From: Turnera subulata
Taxonomy: Eukaryota; Streptophyta; Magnoliopsida; Malpighiales; Passifloraceae
Direction: 5' to 3'
Assembly (NCBI GenBank): GCA_028386065.3
Contig: JAKUCV010003641.1
Coordinates: 1 to 64,000, forward strand
Length of the DNA: 64,000 nt
This document shows positions 16,944 to 29,850 of this stretch, piece after piece. The position numbers and the translations under genes were made by a program. The notes below the pieces were generated by a model. It had not been told where the DNA came from, did not search any database, and was given only the letters and a program-made list of their open reading frames with translations. Numbering within the stretch: the stretch's first letter is position 1; each line of letters opens with the position of its first letter.

Positions 16944-19900
16944 ATGGGGACTGAAAATCCAGGTCGTCCGAATTTTCCCTTCGCGTCGCCGCCCACTCCT
17001 TTCTCGGCTGCTCCGCCGTCAATGGGGCCGTTCTCGACCTCCGGCCCGGTGGTTGGATCAGACGCCTCTGGGTTCAGACCTGCTCCCCCGAGTAACGTGC
17101 CTCCTCCTTCCAACTTGCCGTTCCGGCCACCGGCGGTTGGGTCTGAACCACCCTCCGGTTTCAGACCCGCCCCACCTACACGGTTTAATGATCCTTCCGT
17201 TGCTATGCCTCCCTCGTTCCCGCTACCTTCTGGTGGGCCCTTCCAGAGTCCGGTGCCGCCCCCCACCCAATTCTCTTCCGCGCCTCCTCCTCAAGCTCTT
17301 CCGGTGCAGCCTCCGACCATGGGGCAACCGCCTTTTCAACATCCTCCTGCTTCAGTTCCGCCTTCCTTCCGACCACCTCCGCCATCTCAGGCACCTTCAG
17401 TATCCTTTGGACCTCCCCCAGGCAGGCCCGGTTTCCAGCCACCTTTACCTGGATACATAAAGCAGTCAAATGAGGTTCCTCCTCCTCCGGCTGCTGCGCA
17501 GCAGTCCCCTTTCCCTGCTCAGCCAGGAGGCTATACGCCCGCGGTTTCTGGGCCTCCCTCTTTTGTTCCACCGCAGGGTGGTTTTGTTTCACCTTCACCT
17601 GTGCAACCCCCATTTGGATTGCATAAAAGGGATCCAAACCTGCAACCAGGCTCCTTGCCTCCTATGGGTGGTGTGCAAGGTTTGGCAGAAGATTTCAGCT
17701 CACTCTCACTTGGGCAAGTTCCGGGAACATTAGATGTTGGTCTTGATCCAAAGACGTTGCCAAGGCCGTTGGATGGTGATGTAGAGCCAAACTTATTAGC
17801 CGAGGGATACTCACCGAATTGTGATCCTAGATATTTACGGCTTACCACCAGAGCTATACCGAATTCCCAGTCTTTGGCTTCAAGGTGGCATTTGCCTCTA
17901 GGGGCAGTTGTTTGTCCTCTGGCAGAAGCTCCGGATGGGGTCAGTATCTTCAAAGCTATCATTTGACTGCTTGCTTATGCTTTAATTGAGATATGTTCAA
18001 AAAGTTAAATTCTGTGTCTTTTCTTTTTGTTCTGTGTTCAGGAGGAAGTGCCCGTGCTTAATTTTGTTAGTGGAATTATTCGCTGCAGAAGATGTCGCAC
18101 TTATGTGAATCCCTTTGTAACATTTACAGATGCTGGAAGAAAGTGGCGGTGCAACATCTGTTCTCTCCTTAATGATGGTAAATCTAAACTAGCTTCTGAT
18201 AAACCCAAGTATACCATACATCATGTTGTTAGTATCGGGTTCCATGTCAAGCAATTGGTCTTGATTTGGTGGGTTTGTGCCTCTCACGAAATATTTGTGA
18301 TTATGTGTTTTGCCGCCAGTTTCTTCCCCATATCAAAGGATCCAGGGTGTGGCCCTCGGTGACACTCTGGTGCTTTAGCCTGTGATGGAACTAAGAGAGC
18401 TTTGAGTCCTTATAGAAAAGAGAGAGGGGAGCTTGCCATGTCCTCGGGCATTCACTTTAGGAGGGGGTTATGCCTAGCTATGGTTCTGCATACTCGAGGG
18501 CCTTTGAGCCTCATGTGGTTATTTGGGATTTGGACCTATTATTCTTGGAATTAGGACTGTGGATATGATTCAAACTGATCTTTACAAAGTGATGAGAAGC
18601 TTTAACTGGTTGCATTTTTCATAAAAAGAAATTCTAACGATGTAGATGTAATTAACAGTTTGAGATTTTTAGCTTTGTCAAGTTTTCAGAGCTTGAATTT
18701 TTGGGTTAGTCTTGCTTATTTGTCTTCCCAAACCACCCTCTGGCGCTCTCCATCTCTTGAGAAAAGGAAGAAGCAAAAGATGTTATGAATGTTGAAATCT
18801 ATAATTTGAAGTAGTTGCCAGCTGCTCTGTGGAACTCTTAACCTAGCACTTCTTTCTTTGTTTTGATGTTGCCAAATGTTTCTTTTAGAAAGTAATACAG
18901 ATTGAGTTTTTGAAATTGCTTTTGTTAAAACAGATATATTGATAAGTTGCCTTTTATATTCTTTCTCCTGGATTTGTTCCATAAATCTGTCTGACTTCTA
19001 TGGGGGCCTGCAACTTCCTCTTTATCAGTTTTGATACTTTGTCATTAGGTTGAGCACTTTTTTGCTGTTATTTTAACTTTTACTCTTTCAGTCTATGTGA
19101 TTGCTGATGGGATTTAATCCTTGTTCAGTGCCTGGTGAGTACTTTTGTCAGTTGGATGCCACTGGAAGAAGAATGGATTTGGATCAGAGACCTGAGCTTA
19201 CACAAGGTAGTGTGGAGTTTGTTGCTCCAACAGAATATATGGTGCGACCTCCAATGCCACCACTGTATTTCTTTCTCATTGATGTCTCAATATCTGCAGC
19301 TAGAAGTGGTATGCTTGAGGTAAGTTCTTTCTGCTAATTCCACATTAGATCATGCTTTTTTTTCCTTTATGATGTGTATGATTCAAACATATCTTAAGCG
19401 TATGCACAAAAGCTGAAGGCGGTTGTATCTGTTCATTTCTTCTTTTTTTTTTTTTTTTCCTGAAAGGATCTGATATATATAATGCCCTCTTTTTTGTAGA
19501 AATTCTATCTCCTTATTTAAAGAGTTTTATGTTTATTGACATATGTTTCTGCATACTTCAGTGACTTGTCATGTAACATGCAGCTCATTTTCATATTTGC
19601 TGCAACAGCTCCATGAAATATTGGCTTTGTTGTTTCAATAATTAGTTTCCAAGTGATGATACTGATCACGAACATAAGTTGGGGCATAGTTAATCTGTGG
19701 TGGATACCTAGGTAGTGCTGTGAGCCAAAGACATGGTTTTTGGAATGTTTTCGGTGTAGTTATTACATCTAGAAAAAGCCATGCACCAATCATGCTGAAT
19801 AATAGATATTAACTTTTTTAGGATGATTGATTGCTGAGTTATGATCAACCTTCATTGATTTTTTTCCAATCAATCATATCATATCAAACCATTAGATATC

Positions 19901-22900
19901 CATGGATTTCACTTGGTGTTATCTCTAAGATGTTCTAGCCTCAGTTTTGTGCCTGTATCTGTGTCTGTGCGAGTTTGTGCAAGTATCAGCCGTCTGACTA
20001 GTGAATCATGGGAATACATAGGTTCAGTTGCCTTTACTTATATTTTGTATTAACAGCTGAATTATATGTGCAGGTGGTTGCCCAAACTATAAAGTCCTGT
20101 TTGGATGACTTACCCGGCTTCCCCAGAACACAGATTGGATTTATTACCTTTGACAGCACTATTCATTTTTATAATATGAAGGTAATTGATGCATTTTTAT
20201 GGAACTTCTGCTGTTAGATAATCAAAAGATTCTTTCTAAAGAGCCAATAACTGAATAACTCGGTGTACTTTTTTTGGAGCAGTCCTCGTTGACACAGCCT
20301 CAGATGATGGTAGTTTCAGACCTGGATGACGTTTTTGTGCCTTTGCCTGATGATCTCCTTGTTAACTTGGCTGACTCAAGAAGTGTTGTGGACGTATTTC
20401 TAGATACCTTGCCCTCCATGTTTCAGGACAATGTGAATGTGGAGTCTGCTTTTGGTCCTGCTCTGAAAGCAGCATTCTCAGTTATGGTATGATAGTTTCT
20501 CTCACACTTGTGATAGTTACCTATTTTTTTAGTTTTGGCTGTTTAACGTCTTCCAGCGGAGTATTATGCTGAGTTTTTTGCTTGTCCTGTAACACTTCCT
20601 TTCTCCTTGCTCCTCATTCAGAACCAACTTGGTGGAAAGATGCTCATTTTCCAGAATACAATGCCCTCACTTGGTGTTGGTCGCTTAAAGTTGCGTGGTG
20701 ACGATGTTCGTGTTTACGGAACAGATAAAGAACATGCTTTGAGACTGCCGGAAGATCCGTTCTACAAACAAATGGCTGCCGATTTGACCAAATATCAAAT
20801 AGGAGTTAATTTGTATGCATTCAGTGACAAATACACAGATATAGCCTCTCTGGGTATATATCCTCACCTTTGTTTATAAGCTTGTGATCCACTTATGCTT
20901 CTCCGCATTTTGGGTTCTGTCTGGTAAAAAATTTATTTTCCCCCTTCTTTGTTGTGGCCTTCTGTGTTTGCTCCCTTTTTAGTTTGACACCTTTTTAGGT
21001 GCTGTTTTTTTTGGAAGATTGTCTCTTATTAGATTCTGTGTGCAGAGGGACTGATGGATTCTTTAACAGTGTCATTGGTTTATATTCTTTGCATTCTGAA
21101 ACGATTTTCTACAGTTTCAAGATTCTTATTTTTGTGTGTTTTTTCGTGGGATGATTGTGCCTTGAAACATTCTGTAGCTGCTTGGTCCTGCTCCTATGCT
21201 GTGGGTGTGTTCCATTATGCAATATACGTTTTTTCTTTCAATCGGTTGACAACCAATGGTTCATTTGACCAAAAAAAACAAGCATGAGGCAAAGAATAAG
21301 TGTATAACTCTAGACTCTGGCTGTTTTGCTCCTTGTTTCTTCATTTTCTTGAAAAAATTGTAGATATGTATTTATCTGTAATGTTAACATTTTGTGGACT
21401 TCTCAAAGGACAGTGGAACATGATGGTTGGGCATAAAATAGATGCACTTTTCATGTACAGGTGCTTTGGCAAAATATACGGGTGGACAGGTGTACCAGTA
21501 TCCAGGTTTCCAATCAGTCAATCATGGAGAAAAGTTGAGACATGAATTAGCTAGAGATCTCACTAGAGAAACTGCCTGGGAAGCTGTCATGCGCATAAGA
21601 TGTGGAAAAGGTTTCCCCATACTTTCTGTTTTTTGGAACAGTGGCTGTTTGAAAAACATCTTTACTTTTGTTCTTATTGTTAATGTTGTGTTTTTCTTCT
21701 AAAGTAGTGATAGAAGGCTGAGTTCTTTTGTCTATGGCTGTGCATTTGTAGGGATTCGGTTCAGTTCTTATCACGGAAACTTCATGCTTCGCTCAACTGA
21801 TTTATTAGCACTTCCAGCTGTTGATTGTGATAAAGCATATGCGATGCAGTTAACACTTGAAGAAACATTGCTGACAACTCAGACAGTATATTTCCAAGTT
21901 GCTCTACTGTATCCTTTGCATTGCAATACAGTACCATGCACAAAATGATTCACTCTACGATGCTCTTATCTCCCTTCTATGTTGTTTGTTTCTCTCTGAG
22001 AAATTTTTTTTGTTTATATCCTTGGATCATTTGCTTTTGTATTCAGATTGGCTGAGGATCTGAAAAAGTGGGTGTGCTCATTGGTTTTTCCTGCTTTCTG
22101 AAATAAATTATTAGCATTAAAATTTGAATTTCTACTGGTTATATGGGATTACCTCCCAATACTTTCTTCCATTGAGCTGACCTTAGACTGGATCTGACAT
22201 TTATTTTGCCACTTTCCATGTTTTATCTAAGTGTAATAATTCTTATCAGTTTCAGTTATCTTTGGTATTTGCAAATTTTTAAAAATCATCAGGACACTGT
22301 TTCTGGGGTATAAAGGCATATACTATTTGAAAATTTCCTCAACTGTGAAAAGATACACTGCATCTTGTGGTGAAAGGCGTATCAGAGTACATACTGCGGC
22401 GGCACCAGTGGTCTCAGATTTAGGGGAGATGTACCGTCAGGCTGACACTGGTGCCATTGTATCTTTGTTTAGTAGGCTTGGTAAGTCTAACTGGTCTCTG
22501 TGCCACTAGTGACCTTAGGTATAATATCATGATGGTTGTCGTGACTTCCTGAATGAATATATTTTGCAGCGATTGAGAAAACATTATCTCATAAGCTGGA
22601 AGATGGTAGAAACTCTGTCCAACTAAGGATTGTCAAGGCTTTCAGAGAATACCGGAATCTCTATTCTGTTCAGCATCGCTTGGGCAATAGGATGATATAT
22701 CCAGAATCTCTTAAGTTCTTGCCTCTGTATGGATTAGCACTTTGTAAATCAACACCACTCCGAGGAGGATTTGCCGATGTCCAGCTTGACGAGCGTTGTG
22801 CTGCAGGATTCACTATCATGGCATTGCCTGTCAAAAAATTGTTGAAGCTTCTATATCCTAGCTTGATGCGAGTAGATGATTATCTATTAAAGGTAAAATA

Positions 22901-23742
22901 TGTTCCTGTATGCCACGGCACCAATGAAATTTACATATTCTTAATGGGGCATCTTCATGTTGTATATGCAGCCATCTGCCCAAGCTGATGAGTTTTCAAG
23001 CACCTTAAGGAGGTTGCCCCTAACAATGGACAGCTTAGATTCTCGAGGCCTTTATCTTTATGATGATGGTTTTAGATTTATTTTATGGTTTGGGGGAATG
23101 CTATCCCCTGATATAGCTATGAATCTACTTGGACCTGATGCTGCAGCAGAATTATCCAAGGTATGAACTCTGATCGTCATAGACTGCTTCACTGTCTATA
23201 ATGTATTTACACCGTGCATGTTTAACATTCAATTTTCTGGTTGTTGCATTTGTCACCATTGGTCCTTGGCATTGATATTGTGGTCTATGATTGCAACTCC
23301 AGTAAGAAAACAAGCTATATTGAGCTTTGGATTTTGAGACAAAGTGTCTCAAAAATTTTCACATCTTGTGTGTTCTTTTTTTTTTTTTTTTTCCCTCGCA
23401 AGTCCTTTTGCATGGATAGTTATTTAACTAATATTTATCAGTTAATCAGTTTTCTACTTCTGAGCCTTGCCCTCGGTCTATGAACTGTTCTGTTTTGATA
23501 TTGATCAGGTTACGCTTGGGAAGCATGATACTGAAATGTCAAGAAAGCTGATGGGATTAATAAAGAAATTAAGAGCGAGTGATCCTTCATATTATCAGCC
23601 TTGCAATCTTGTAAGACAAGGTGAACAACCAAGAGAAGGTTACCTCCTCCTTACGAACCTTGTGGAGGACCAGACTGGGGGTACAAATGGTTATATTGAT
23701 TGGATCATGCAAATACATCGGCAAGTCATGCAAAATGCGTAA
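16944..23742 (+). CDS. SEC24A: SEC24-type COPII coat protein (12 coding exons, 1015 aa)
   Basis: Sec24 is the cargo-binding subunit of the COPII coat, pairing with Sec23 to bud vesicles from the endoplasmic reticulum. Coding exons: 16944-17939, 18042-18177, 19129-19319, 20074-20181, 20283-20486, 20622-20853, 21461-21610, 21752-21908, 22353-22480, 22570-22892, 22972-23160, 23509-23742; frames close to 1016 codons. Residues 1-250 are a Pro/Gly/Ser-rich disordered tail. A zinc finger follows (CRRC about residue 344, WRCNIC about 365), then the trunk domain ([11 protein letters not shown]), the beta-sandwich and helical domains, and a C-terminal gelsolin-like domain ([17 protein letters not shown]). 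The match is to the At3g07100 (SEC24A) type, 1038 residues in Arabidopsis. The ATG has good context and follows the leader intron. A broken partial copy lies at 58436-62123. Confidence 0.93.
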
Positions 23743-25146
23743 TGTACTGGTAATAACTTCTCTCGTACTAAGTTTATGCTATATGATTACTTCTCTTTTC
23801 ATATACTTGTTAATTATTAATTATGGCCAGTAGACAATATCCACGGGCAGTGATAGTAAAATTATAATTTTTATAAAATTCTTGACTTTACTTTGAGTTA
23901 TGAAGTTGTGTCACTGTTCAAAAACAATAAAGTCATGTAGCAACGAGTTGGTGTTTGTGGGCTTACCAGTGAACTTTAGTGACTTTCTGGCTCTTAATTC
24001 TAGGATTTTCAGTTAGATTTCTGGTTTTCAAGTGAGTTAACTGGTAGAAATTAGGATTTGTCTAGTGTATGCTATTTGGAAACAATCCTCTTAGCACTTT
24101 TTGTATAATTTCCCAAATGGTCTTTCCTTGCATTTGGTAGTTCAGCAGTGAGTTGCGTAGTGTGATTGCAGCCTGTATTTAGTTTCTGATTTTGACAATC
24201 TTTCGTTTTTTCAGGACTGTCTGTATCATTGGCTTTGTATTACCTCCATTCCTGAAGTGATCCGATTGGTTTTGTTCAAAATGCTAAATAATTTGAACTT
24301 GGCCTTGGTTTCCCAGAAAAATCCGTGACGGTTGAGTTGGGGATGATCGCTGGATATATAGATATTCTTTACACTTACAATTTGTTCGGCGCATCAACAG
24401 ATCCATCAGCCAATAAGTAGGGATATGATTTGCTTTGTTTCCAAAGATTATAGCTGGAACAGATCCAATTTTTGTTCGTGAAAATTGTTTTTTAGTCTTG
24501 TGTTTTCTCCTAGCGAACTCTAGGAAGGATTCATATTAATCAGAGAAGTGGGTGCCCCTCCTTGTGCACAAAATCGTTTTCATTTCTTTAGATACAATTT
24601 TGTATTCTTGTTATTTCTGGAGACTAATGCTTCTTGTGAGAGAGTAGTTTGCTGTCCATAACTGTACAATATGTATGCAATTTTAGTATTTATTTCTTTT
24701 TCTTACACAATTTCAATTCTTTATCCTCCTCATCAATTGTTACAAAAAGTAGAAATAGCTCCAGAATAGAAATGTGATTGGTTGGTTAACATGATTTGTC
24801 ACAGCCCTATAACACTAGCCATTATCAGATTTATCTATCAAACTTACTACAAAGAACAAAGTACTTCGATTCTTTGTTGTTATACGATAATATGGATAGC
24901 TCTAACTGTGCGCAAGTCGGTTTGCAGGTAGCTGCATTCAAATTTTTTTCTGCTTCTCTTCTGGTACTATTTAATTTTTGGGTACATTTTTTCGTGGAAT
25001 TTCTCGTGTGTACCATATGGAAACCATAAATCCTTTACCTGCAACTTAAAAACTCTTAAGGTGGGTTTAGATTTACCAAATGTCAAAGCCCAAAAGCCTT
25101 CTTTTACACCTTATTTGTATATTATATAGGCTACCAAAAACCCAAC
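23743..25146. other. Intergenic between SEC24 and the acetyltransferase gene
   Basis: SEC24 3' UTR and AT-rich spacer. I see no gene, and the short open frames at 24796-25029 have no family features. Confidence 0.45.
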
Positions 25147-25154
25147 TATAAAAA
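25147..25154 (+). promoter_or_regulatory. TATA box of the NATA1-like gene
   Basis: TATAAAAA in the context CAACTATAAAAACCC, about 165 bases before the ATG at 25313. The spacing gives a short leader of about 130 bases. Confidence 0.55.
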
Positions 25155-25171
25155 CCCTAGGCAGGGCGTGA

Positions 25172-26044
<873 letters not shown>

Positions 26045-26075
26045 ATTAAATAGATAAATAAGGCTCTTTCTTGAC

Positions 26076-26188
26076 TCTTTGTTGTTTGTTGGGATATCAA
26101 AATGTTTGCTGTATTTACGATTCAGTGCAACTCTGATGATCTCTTGCTCTTAATGGACTTGTACTGAGTTGAATTCCGGTACTTGATT
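26076..26188 (+). repeat. NATA1-like 3' UTR segment, duplicated at 27702-27812
   Basis: About 110 bases of the 3' UTR, from GTTGTTTG through the GAATTCCGGTACTTGATTTG stretch, recur at 27702-27812 with roughly a dozen differences. The second copy has no coding part next to it, so it marks a lost or moved paralogue rather than a second gene. Confidence 0.75.
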
Positions 26189-28430
26189 TGGTGTTTTGTC
26201 TTGTGCTAATCTGCTCTATCATTTCTCTCTTGTTTAGTTTCAATGTTTGTGTTATGTGTCGTTTGGGTTGATTTGGATAGGAAACTGCCGTTTGATTTTA
26301 TTGTTGAAATCCGATTTAAATTTGCAAACTTTTGACTAACTATTTCAATTCAATTTGCTCACATGTAAGTAACAAAGAAATGGAGAAATCTCAAGACCGT
26401 TCTCTAATGACATTGCCCCTCCTCCTCCTTGGTGTTAATTCTGGTGTGATAGCTAAAATTTGGAACCCAGTAGTGTTGTATTCACTCCGGCAAAAGCCTA
26501 CTTCTTGTCTTTGCTTCAAGCATTTCTTGCTCTCTTGATTGTGTTGAGAATTGAAGTGGGATTAGTGTATGTTCAAGTAGTAAGTTTATTGCGATTTGCG
26601 ACATTTTTATCCCCTCAATAATCAAAAGGATATTGTGCAGTCAATGGACCAAAGATAAATCAAGAACTTTGAGGCAGTAAGTAAGGTCTTCTTCCTAATC
26701 TATTAGCGCGTGTCTCAAAGCTAACAATTAAAATGATGTGGGATACTCTTAACCTATAACACATGGCAGAACTCAGTAAGAAGCCTTTTTCTTTTCTTTC
26801 TTTTTTTTTTTTTCTCTTAGGAGCTGGTGAAAGAATCTGTCTGGCAGACAGGACCCAATTCTCGATTTATTGCATCCTAGTTTGGAGTATTCACGATATT
26901 GTTTTCTTGGACGGTTAGATAAGCTTCTGATAACATACTAAAAATTATTTAATTGTGAAAAGATATTTGAAGACAAGTCTCCCATAGACCATAGTAACAT
27001 CTCGAATAAATCTCATAAGAAAAACAATGTAAGTTCTAATCTTTGTTCATAGACCACAGTTATTTGTATTTGATTTGTTACCGCAGTTGCAAGAGACACA
27101 AAGTTCAAATCAAAACATAATAAGACGCTTACTTGGTGCATGGATAATGTTACAATTTACACAGAAATATTGTTCGGTTGGATTAGGGAAGAATTCGCTT
27201 TCAAAATGACTAAAACTTTGAAGTGAATGTGCGATTAACACTAGAGTGGAACAATTTGATCACCTCAAGTTTCTTTCTTTGGAATGGATTATTACAGACG
27301 TGTAGATCATTTATGAGCTTGTGCGAAGCACTTTCCGAGACTTGTCTTGATCTTTTTTGTTTCCCTAATATATATGTGTAACCAACCAAAAGATGAAAAA
27401 GAAATACCGTAGCTAAACAAGTCTAAGCTATTCTTAGCATTACTACTTATGACCACAGGGAAATCTCATTCGATTATAAGGGACTGCATTTGTTATTAGC
27501 TATTACTGACAAGCTTAGTATTAGCAGAAGGAACCGGGCCCTATTATCAAACTTTCAGCTATAAAATATGAAATTGGATGCGACTAATCTCCCACTTCTT
27601 CCCCGGTGGCCAGTTCCCCAACATTGTATTTTCCTATGTAAGGCAAGAGTTGAACCATAAAATTTGCACATTCAACTCCTTACCACTCACTAAATTTCTT
27701 GGTTGTTTGTGGGGATATCAAAATGTTTGCTGCATCTACGATTCAGTGCAACTATGATGATCTCTCTCTTTTAATGGGCTTGTACTGAGTTAAATTCCGG
27801 TACTTGATTTGTTAAAGATTATAAATTTTACAGAAAAAAATGCAGACATTACGACAAGGGCATAAAAATATGCAATCATGCAAGAACCAATTATGATTGT
27901 CTATAGAAAAAGACACATTCATGATGAAAACCATACAACCATAACTGGTTTTATCCTCTTCCCTTCTCAACCCTTTTCCATAGACACTAGAGAGGAAAAG
28001 AGCCAGAGCCTCGCACCAACAATTACCATGTATTCCTTCAACCCAATTGTTAAACCCAAACAATTGGGGTTTGATTTTTTTTATATGTTATATGTTCATA
28101 CTTTAACACAAAGAGAAGTGTCGAGTGTGGTAAGACTTGTGGTTGCGATTCGTGTGTTGCGTGTTGGAGTCCAACTTACGTATATTTTTTGGACAAGAAA
28201 TATCATGATTAACCTTCCATAATTATCCATAAATCTCAATTAATTGGTACATGATGATTAACCTTCCATAATTATCCATAAATAATGCACCAATTAGAAA
28301 TCATTGATAACAATTACCAGACTAAATGGAAGGACCATGGAGTTTTTCCTTTTTTACTTCAAATTTTACATGAGAACTACAAACAATAATTAATTGAAAC
28401 TCACCACAATTCTAGGTAGAGCCTGCAATG
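26189..28430. other. Intergenic, with a duplicated 3' UTR piece at 27702-27812
   Basis: No gene is supported. Positions 26625-26690 resemble 56237-56303, both containing GGATATTGTG followed by a GCAGTCARTGGACCAA-type stretch, so another short segment is shared with the cystatin-like copy C flank. A long T run lies near 26800. The duplicated acetyltransferase 3' UTR piece occupies 27702-27812. Confidence 0.5.
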
Positions 28431-28660
28431 AGAAACAAGTGCCCTCTGTATCTGTTGGGAAATCTTCAATCAAGCCCGAGACCTCGTTTAAGCGGAACAA
28501 GTCGCTTACCATTTGAACCAACCTCAATTTGGGAGACTCACCCACCATTACCTAGGTGCGCCACCCGAGTCGAGCTGGATTTAGTCTGGTGCCTTTGATG
28601 TCCTTAAAAGTGGACTGGTCCGGGATACCAGTGAGAAAAAAAAAAGAGGAACAATTTTCA
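28431..28660 (-). mobile_element. tRNA-related SINE-like repeat
   Basis: Read on the minus strand this stretch carries GGGTGGCGCACCTAGG and TGGTTCAAATGG, both fitting a Pol III A box (TRGYNNARNNGG). GGTCTCGGGCTTGA follows, resembling a decayed B box about 45 bases after the second A box. The GGGTGGCGCA part recurs on the minus strand near 37230-37250, so the family is dispersed. No clear tail or target duplication was found. The call rests on box-like motifs and a second partial copy. Confidence 0.35.
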
Positions 28661-28959
28661 TATGCTAAAATTCGAGAAACCAAGATATCACATAAATTAC
28701 CTTAATGTATAATTAGTACCATGCTGCAACTCATGTTGTTGCTTACCAGGAGTTGCACCTCTAGAAGTACTAGCCTCACTTGTTTGCTGTTGTGCTTTTC
28801 CCTCATGATTGTGAGATTGAAACATCTCTCTGTTTCTTACCCTCAAACAAATCCGCACTAGTTCAACACCCAAATTACATGTTTAAACTTCAAAACATAA
28901 GACTGAAAGGAACTGTGTTTGATATTATACACATATATAGGAGTGATTAGTGTATACTG

Positions 28960-29850
28960 ACCCCTTGCATCCCATTTCCTTGATGATTGTTGTAGCCGAC
29001 AATTTGAGGGGACCAACTGGACGGAATACATACTCTGGATCACTTGCATAAGCAAATGTATCCGCGCCCATCTGTGTTCAGTGGTGGATATAAATTTGCA
29101 TCCATCTCGTGTACGACATCTCAGTCCCAAGCCGGATACAATTGGCAAAATATTTTCTATTTCTATTAGATCGAATAGCTTCACACACCATTATGGCAAT
29201 CAGCAGCAGATTTGCCTTTACAACTTCGGGTGCTGGATATTAAAGGATAAAATTAATATTATAATAACAATAATAATAATATATTTAATACCTAAAATTT
29301 TTGAACATGATTTAAATGATATAAGACTTGTTAACTACTTGAAAGTAAAGTTCCGCGCAACCATGCATTTTGAATATCTTCAAAGAGATAAGCGTTCTCA
29401 TCTTCCAAATAAAACAAATTAACTTCATTCTCAAATGACATCAAATAACCATCAAGCTGATTATACCTGTAGGTGACCCTGGTGGCGTCCACCACAAGCA
29501 CCACATCATCCTCACCTGTTGGAAGTACGAGAAGAGATTTTATAAATCCTTCGAGGCACTGCTTTACATCTCCATCAAGCTCTGCTCCACAGTCTTCCTT
29601 AGAGACTGCTTCATGCTCAACTTCGCCACACCGAACATTGAGTGGTTGTTCTCTCTTCATTATCTTCTTCAAATGGGTGGTGATGGTATTGTAAACGAGA
29701 GGGTTGCTGAGCTTGAACGTAACATGCTTATCTACCACCATTCTCTTCTACTTCTTTGGAGAGGTGGCCGTGGATTCAGAATCGGCTTTGGCCTTGGCAT
29801 TATTCTTCTTGGAACCTTTTTTAGCTATTCCTTCTTTTAAGGAAGAATTT
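28960..29850 (-). pseudogene. Ribosome-inactivating-protein-like (rRNA N-glycosylase fold) relic
   Basis: The family removes one adenine from the sarcin-ricin loop of 28S rRNA; such genes occur in many plants. On the minus strand an open stretch (29741-29331) shows the family's N-terminal strand and helix pattern and the region corresponding to the VVLVVDATRVTY strand. After an inferred intron, about 29240-29080 carries the active-site helix signature (LLLIAIMVCEAIR, with the Glu-Ala-x-Arg core) and a Trp-containing segment. The later part, about 29077-28970, matches the following region. Damage is clear: an in-frame TAG just before the first ATG of the open stretch separates it from a Lys/Ala-rich lead-in, and a TGA at 29078-29080 cuts the second exon. 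No signal peptide is seen, as in cytosolic forms. I judge it non-functional; the family assignment is by pattern only. Confidence 0.5.

Noticed and set aside
16922..17637. Minus-strand frames of 114 and 144 codons opposite SEC24 exon 1
   Set aside because: They mirror the proline-rich coding repeat of SEC24; the sense protein continues correctly into the zinc finger and trunk domains.
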